A stretch of 64,000 nt of DNA, from positions 7,998,001-8,062,000 of the forward strand of contig NC_014666.1 of assembly GCF_000166135.1 (NCBI RefSeq), given 5' to 3'. This document shows, in pieces, positions 59,815 to 64,000 of the stretch. The notes below the pieces were generated by a model, which was not told the origin of the DNA, did not search any database, and saw only the letters and a list, made by a program, of their open reading frames with translations. Made by a program: the position numbers and the translations under genes. Origin of the DNA: Pseudofrankia inefficax. GTDB taxonomy: Bacteria; Actinomycetota; Actinomycetes; Frankiales; Frankiaceae. Numbering within the stretch: position 1 is the stretch's first letter; each line of letters opens with the position of its first letter.

Positions 59815-60993
59815 GTGGCGACCGAGGCCGACGTGTGGCATTTCTTCACCTACCCGGCCGCCGCGTCAGACCGGCGTCGCCCGCGGGTCGTCGACACGGT
59901 GATCGCGGCCGCGACGTTCGCCGGCTGGTTCGTTCTGCTGTCCCACGGTGATCGTTTCGAGACGGCGGATCTGGTCCTGCTGGTGGCCTCGACGCTTCCG
60001 TTGGCCGGGTGGCGGATCTCGCCGACGAGCGCGTTCGCGGCCAGCACCATCGTGGCGCTCGGCCTGGCCGCCCGCGGCCAGGTGCTGTGGCCGCCACTCG
60101 GGCCCGCCGTGGCGCTCTATCTCCTGGCGGCAAGCAGGGACGCGGCCACGCCGTGGTCGCGGCGCGGTGCGGCCACCGTGCTGGGCCTGCTCGCCGGCTA
60201 CCTCACGATCCTGGTCACCGCGGTCGGCTGGGTGGCGAGCGACCTCGCCCATCTGGTCCTCGGCGCCACGGCCGCCTGGTTCGCCGGCGAACGCAGCCGG
60301 CTACGCCGCCAGCAGATCACCGACCTGCACGACCGAGCGCACCGCGCCGCCGAGTCGGCGGCGGCGCAGCTGCGGCTCGCCGTCGCCGAGGAACGTGCCC
60401 GGATCGCCCGCGACCTGCACGACTCGGCCGGACATGCACTGAACGTCATCGCGGTCCGCGCCGGCGCGGCACGGCTGCGCGGCGACCCGCACCGCGCGCT
60501 GACCGCGCTGACCGACATCGAGACCGTCGCCCGCGACACGGTCGCCGACATCGACCAGATCATCGGCTCCCTGCGCGCGAGCGAGACACGGCCCGCCGCC
60601 GACGAACCACCGATCGGCCTGGCCTCCGCGGACGCACTCATCGCCCAGCACCAGGCGGCCGGCCTGCGGGTAGCCATCTTCCTGCAGGGCGACCCGGGCA
60701 CCCTCGGCAGAGCGGTCGACCAGGCGGCGTACCGCATCCTGCAGGAAGCGCTGACCAACGCCGCGCGCCACGGCACCGGATCCGCATCGGTCACGATCCG
60801 CGCCGACGCCGCGGGCTGCGCGTTGACCGTGACCAACCCAGCGGGCGACCCCCGGCGCGGCACCCTCGGCGGACACGGCATCCCCGGCATGCGCGAACGC
60901 GCCCACCTGCTCGGCGGCACACTGACGGCCGCCCCCAGCGGCGACGAGTTCCAGGTCGTCCTGCGGCTGCCCCAGTCCAGGCGAGCACCGTGA
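59815..60993 (+). CDS. Sensor histidine kinase (NarL/DesK-like, HisKA_3)
   Basis: 392 aa from GTG 59815. Residues ~20-150 contain four to five hydrophobic segments (VIAAATFAGWFVLLSHG, LVLLVASTLPLAGW, LGLLAGYLTILVTAVGWV). The dimerisation/phosphoacceptor helix is EERARIARDLHDSAGHALNV with His as the phosphate site, and the HATPase end reads NAARHG and GGHGIPGMRERAHLLGGTL. It is divergent from the ABC exporter, and its stop overlaps the response-regulator GTG. A typical membrane sensor for envelope stress or antibiotics. Confidence 0.93.
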   Translation: MATEADVWHFFTYPAAASDRRRPRVVDTVIAAATFAGWFVLLSHGDRFETADLVLLVASTLPLAGWRISPTSAFAASTIVALGLAARGQVLWPPLGPAVALYLLAASRDAATPWSRRGAATVLGLLAGYLTILVTAVGWVASDLAHLVLGATAAWFAGERSRLRRQQITDLHDRAHRAAESAAAQLRLAVAEERARIARDLHDSAGHALNVIAVRAGAARLRGDPHRALTALTDIETVARDTVADIDQIIGSLRASETRPAADEPPIGLASADALIAQHQAAGLRVAIFLQGDPGTLGRAVDQAAYRILQEALTNAARHGTGSASVTIRADAAGCALTVTNPAGDPRRGTLGGHGIPGMRERAHLLGGTLTAAPSGDEFQVVLRLPQSRRAP

Positions 60994-61649
60994 CCAGGAT
61001 CGTCATCGCGGACGACGACCATCTCATGCGGGCGGGACTCGTCGAGCTCGTCACCGTCGACCCGTCCATCCAGGTGGTTGGCGAGGCCGCCACGGGCCGC
61101 GAGGCCGTGACGCAGACCCAACGGCTACGGCCAGACGTCGTGCTCATGGACGTCCGCATGCCCGATCTCGACGGCATCGCGGCCACCCGCGAGCTGGCCA
61201 CCCGCGTGCCCGAGACCCGGGTCCTGATCCTGACCACCTTCGAACAGGACGACTACGTGTTCGGCGCGCTGCGGGCCGGCGCCTCGGGCTTCCTGCTGAA
61301 ACGGACGCGCCCCGAGGACCTCATCGCCGCCGTACACACCGTCGCCGCCGGCGACGCCCTGCTGTCCCCGTCCGTGACGCGCCGCGTCATCGACCGCCTC
61401 ACCCGCCAACCCGTGCCAGACCTGGCGGGCACACGGGCGCTGGCCGACCTCACCCCCCGCGAGCGCGAGGTCCTCGAACTGATGGCCCAAGGCCTGTCCA
61501 ACCGCGAAATCGCGCGGCACCTGGTCGTCGAGGAGTCCACCGTCCGCACCCACGCCAAACGGGTCCTGGCCAAGCTCGGCCTCCGCGACCGCATCCAGGC
61601 AGTGATCTTCGCCTACGAGAACGGCATCAACCAGCCCGGCCGCAGATGA
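60990..61649 (+). CDS. NarL/FixJ-type response regulator
   Basis: 219 aa from GTG 60990, overlapping the kinase stop. The receiver domain has IADDDHLMRAG, VVLMDVRMPDLDG with the phospho-Asp, LTTFEQDD and LLKRTRPEDL. The LuxR-type helix-turn-helix is LTPREREVLELMAQGLSNRE followed by IARHLVVEESTVRTH. It probably activates the divergent exporter genes. Confidence 0.95.
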   Translation: MTRIVIADDDHLMRAGLVELVTVDPSIQVVGEAATGREAVTQTQRLRPDVVLMDVRMPDLDGIAATRELATRVPETRVLILTTFEQDDYVFGALRAGASGFLLKRTRPEDLIAAVHTVAAGDALLSPSVTRRVIDRLTRQPVPDLAGTRALADLTPREREVLELMAQGLSNREIARHLVVEESTVRTHAKRVLAKLGLRDRIQAVIFAYENGINQPGRR

Positions 61650-62090
61650 CCAAGGCGAGCATCTACTACGCACGGACGTAAGACAGCGCGTCAAGGTCCG
61701 GCGCCGCAGTAGGGGCCGCGCCGGCCACCTCGCTGGCCGGCCGACGCCCGCAACCAAGCCCGTCGGCCGCCAGGAGCCACGTGACGCCAGGTTCGCCACG
61801 CTGTCATCTCGGAGGCCGGTACACCGTCCACCAACGGCGGTAACCCGCGCCAGATCCGGATTCCAGCCAGGACCGCCGTCGAAGACCACCTCTATCTACT
61901 ACGCACCATAGTGGTCTAAGGTGGCCTCGCAGGCGACGCTGGGCCGCGTCACTCCCGCCCCAGGGCCGCGGTCTCCAGCCATCGCGGCACGGCGCGAGCG
62001 CAGGCCCACCCTGGGCCGGCCCTGCGGCGCTCGGCCGTTTCCACTCCCGGAAGAGCCGAAGCCGGGCCGGGCGGGACCAGCTCGCGCGCC
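61650..62090. other. Non-coding region with repeated CTACTACGCAC sites
   Basis: 441 bases without a gene. ATCTACTACGCAC occurs at 61661-61673 and 61894-61906; the second is followed by CATAGTGG, forming an ACTA...TAGT dyad of the sort bound by BlaI/MecI-type regulators. No BlaI gene is in the window. Confidence 0.5.
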
Positions 62091-63167
62091 TTGACGACCA
62101 GCTCACGGAAGGACGTTGCGTTGCCCGCTCCCCACACGGACCGCCTGCCGGTCGACGGACCGCGGCCACGGCGGGACCAGCCGCCCCGACGCCCTTCTGA
62201 CGAGCCCACGCGCCCGACGACGAGCTGGCGGCCACGGTTCACGGGACGACGGCAGGTGGCCACGGTTGTCGCCCTGGCCACGAGCAGCCTCGCGGTGTCG
62301 ACCGCGGGCTTCGCCGCGACGACCTCGACCGCCGGGACCGGGAGCGACGGCGCCTTGGCCGACGCCGGTTCGGTTGCCCAGGCGTCGATCTTCGGGGGTG
62401 GCGGGGCCGCGGTCTCGCCGCACCCGGCCGCCTCACTGGCCGAGGCGCTCGCCAACCCGACGCCCGACTTCACCAGCACGACGATCGAGGCCGCGAAGTC
62501 CACGATCAGCCCGAACGCGGAGGCACGCTTCACGATCACCGTGCGCGACGCCCTGTCGGGAACGCCGGTCGTGGACGAGGACGTGCACGTCGTCGTCGTG
62601 ACCGGAACGCGCTGGTCGACGAGCGCGACACTGCGGACGGACGAGCACGGGGCCGCGCAGATCGGCGCGCGGCTACTCTCGACGACCACGGTGACCGCTG
62701 TCTTCGACGGCTCGGTGGCGCTACGCCCGTCGGTCGCCAGCGCCACGACCGTCACCGTGGCCAGTTCCCCGGGCGCGGGCAGCACAAGTGGCAGCGTGTC
62801 GGTGATCCCGGGCAGCACTATCGGGGCCAGAGCGGTCTATCTGGCGTCCCTGCAAAAGGGCAAGCCGTACGTCTGGGGTGCCACCGGCCCGTATGCGTTC
62901 GACTGTTCCGGCTTCTCGCAGTACATCTACAAACAGCTTGGCCGCTATTTGCCCCGCACCGCCCAGGAGCAGTTCTACGCGACACTGCGCGTGCCCCAGT
63001 CCGCCAAACAGCCAGGCGATCTGATCTTCTTCGGGACGCCGAACAACATCTACCACATGGGTATCTACGCCGGTAACGGCTACATGTGGGCGGCGCCCCA
63101 GACCGGCGACGTGGTCAAGCTGGAGCCGATCTACACCAGCAGGTACTACGTGGGCCGAGTCCTGTAG
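62091..63167 (+). CDS. NlpC/P60 family secreted peptidoglycan hydrolase
   Basis: 358 aa if it starts at TTG 62091; the real start may be further in. A hydrophobic segment (ATVVALATSSLAVSTAGFA) after a long basic N-terminus looks like an export signal. A middle domain (ISPNAEARFTITVRDALSGT) is Ig-like. The C-terminal domain is NlpC/P60: KPYVWGATGPYAFDCSGFSQ with catalytic Cys, then PGDLIFF and YHMGIYAGNGYMWAAP with the His. It should cut D-glutamyl-diaminopimelate-type links in the wall during growth or division. It is followed by a DUF305 gene. Confidence 0.85.
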   Translation: MTTSSRKDVALPAPHTDRLPVDGPRPRRDQPPRRPSDEPTRPTTSWRPRFTGRRQVATVVALATSSLAVSTAGFAATTSTAGTGSDGALADAGSVAQASIFGGGGAAVSPHPAASLAEALANPTPDFTSTTIEAAKSTISPNAEARFTITVRDALSGTPVVDEDVHVVVVTGTRWSTSATLRTDEHGAAQIGARLLSTTTVTAVFDGSVALRPSVASATTVTVASSPGAGSTSGSVSVIPGSTIGARAVYLASLQKGKPYVWGATGPYAFDCSGFSQYIYKQLGRYLPRTAQEQFYATLRVPQSAKQPGDLIFFGTPNNIYHMGIYAGNGYMWAAPQTGDVVKLEPIYTSRYYVGRVL

Positions 63168-63190
63168 ATCCGTGTGACGGACATCCCGGA

Positions 63191-63203
63191 ATACACGGTG
63201 TAT
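63191..63203. promoter_or_regulatory. ATACAC-G-GTGTAT palindrome
   Basis: A perfect 6-bp-arm dyad about 100 bp before the DUF305 gene and 24 nt after the NlpC/P60 stop. The core TACAC...GTGTA resembles copper- or beta-lactam-type repressor half-sites; the binder is unknown. Confidence 0.4.
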
Positions 63204-63302
63204 CGGTGTTCGAGCCGGGCTTGGACGGTCCGCGCTCGCGGGCGATGACGCGTTCCCGTCCAATGAACGGACACCCAGACGACTACCTCTTGCGAGGGAT
63301 TC

Positions 63303-63956
63303 ATGAAACGACTGTTTCTGCTGCTCGCCGGCGTGCTGGCCGCTCTCGTGGTCGCCGCCTGCGGCGCCACGTCGACCGGCAACACCGCGAACGCCTCCAC
63401 CACCACGGGCGGCACGGCCGCCGGTGCCGGCCACGACACCGCGGATGTGAGCTTCGCGCAGGGCATGATCGCCCACCACCGGCAGGCCATCGAGATGGCC
63501 GACCTGGCTGGGACCCGGGCGTCCTCGCCGGATGTGAAGACGCTGGCGCGGAAGATCCGCGAAGCCCAGGCCCCGGAGATCACCACGATGACCGGCTGGC
63601 TGACCAGCTGGGGCGAACCGACAGCCGGGCCCAGCCCCCACGGGGGGATGGGCAACGGCGCCATGCCGCCCACGCCCACGACGCCCATGCACTCGGTGCC
63701 GATGGCCACGTCGACTGCGTCGATGGGCGGCATGATGAGCGACGCGGACATGGCCCTGCTGGGCAACGCCTCGGGCCGTGACTTCGACCGGATGTTCCTC
63801 ACCATGATGATCCAGCACCACCGGGGCGCGATCGCCATGGCGACCACCGAGCAACGCGACGGCCGCTACAGCCCGGCCACCCAGCTGGCCAGCTCGATCA
63901 TCACCAGCCAGACCGCCGAGATCACCACCATGCAGACACTTCTCCAGAAGGTCTGA
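63303..63956 (+). CDS. DUF305 lipoprotein
   Basis: 217 aa with GAGGG before the ATG. The signal peptide MKRLFLLLAGVLAALVVAAC ends in a lipobox at Cys20. The domain has the two DUF305 hallmarks: FAQGMIAHHRQAIEMADLA and FLTMMIQHHRGAIAMA, with a Met/His-rich linker between them (MPPTPTTPMHSVPM, GGMMSDADM). DUF305 proteins have a ferritin-like fold and are often linked to copper handling, consistent with the Met-rich linker. Copper binding is inference. Confidence 0.9.
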   Translation: MKRLFLLLAGVLAALVVAACGATSTGNTANASTTTGGTAAGAGHDTADVSFAQGMIAHHRQAIEMADLAGTRASSPDVKTLARKIREAQAPEITTMTGWLTSWGEPTAGPSPHGGMGNGAMPPTPTTPMHSVPMATSTASMGGMMSDADMALLGNASGRDFDRMFLTMMIQHHRGAIAMATTEQRDGRYSPATQLASSIITSQTAEITTMQTLLQKV

Positions 63957-64000
63957 CCCTCCCGCCCAGGCGGCTGGCCCCTAGCGAGCCCCGGCCGGCC

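Overview
The window is very GC-rich DNA with short, often overlapping start/stop junctions, frequent GTG starts, many TetR-type regulators, a DUF2637 plasmid/AICE-type protein and typically actinobacterial families. It fits a high-GC actinobacterium. A Frankia-like soil actinomycete is my best guess, but no ribosomal or other taxonomic marker is present, so this is inference.

Layout. (1) 1-9.1 kb: a tightly packed plus-strand operon whose upstream end is outside the window. It encodes a thiamine-diphosphate enzyme, a small membrane protein, a gluconate-2-dehydrogenase subunit-3-like protein, a GMC flavoprotein, an enolase-superfamily enzyme, a GH15 glycosidase and an SDR, followed by a DUF72 protein; it looks like a sugar or sugar-acid oxidation pathway. 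(2) 9.1-12.4 kb: a helical conserved protein, a single-domain response regulator, a haloacetate-dehalogenase-like hydrolase and a phage-like small protein. (3) 12.3-16.6 kb: a mobile-element scar with a DUF2637 protein, the 3' half of a tRNA-Arg gene, a complete IS481-type element inserted exactly in that tRNA remnant (15-bp target duplication), a dual-specificity phosphatase pseudogene and a degraded tyrosine integrase. A second copy of the tRNA-Arg 3' half lies at 42.14 kb in the same orientation, so the ~28.5 kb between them looks like an old tRNA-integrated island.

Inside the putative island: (4) 16.7-28.5 kb is the most unusual part. It has a 464-aa unknown protein, a 2,098-aa modular beta-rich protein, two paralogous aspzincin-like zinc metallopeptidases (HEGTH plus TxDxxY at identical positions) and an SMI1/KNR4 (SUKH) protein of the type often used as toxin immunity. 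(5) 28.5-34.4 kb: a Rieske dioxygenase/SnoaL/CMD/SDR catabolic cluster with a TetR regulator and AATCA...TGATT operators. (6) 34.5-36.8 kb: an arsenic operon (arsR, divergent ArsI/CadI-like protein, aquaporin, arsC) with two ArsR-like dyads. (7) 37.5-39.9 kb: tandem 373-aa paralogs of unknown function with one membrane segment. (8) 40.3-42.1 kb: a CocE/NonD hydrolase.

Right of the island: (9) 42.2-47.3 kb, all on the minus strand: a CaiB remnant, two solitary branched-chain-type substrate-binding lipoproteins, an HSL-type esterase and a TetR. (10) 47.4-57.7 kb: two more TetR genes and a catabolic regulon (EthD-like protein, SnoaL, SDR, LLM flavoprotein, P450, CrtC-like protein, APH-like kinase) carrying three copies of an oriented ATCGGAC-N14-GTCCGAT operator, interrupted by a GGDEF gene. 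(11) 57.7-61.6 kb: a DUF2218 protein, an ABC-2 exporter with an unlisted 44-aa membrane protein, and a NarL-type two-component system. (12) 62.1-64 kb: an NlpC/P60 secreted hydrolase and a DUF305 lipoprotein.
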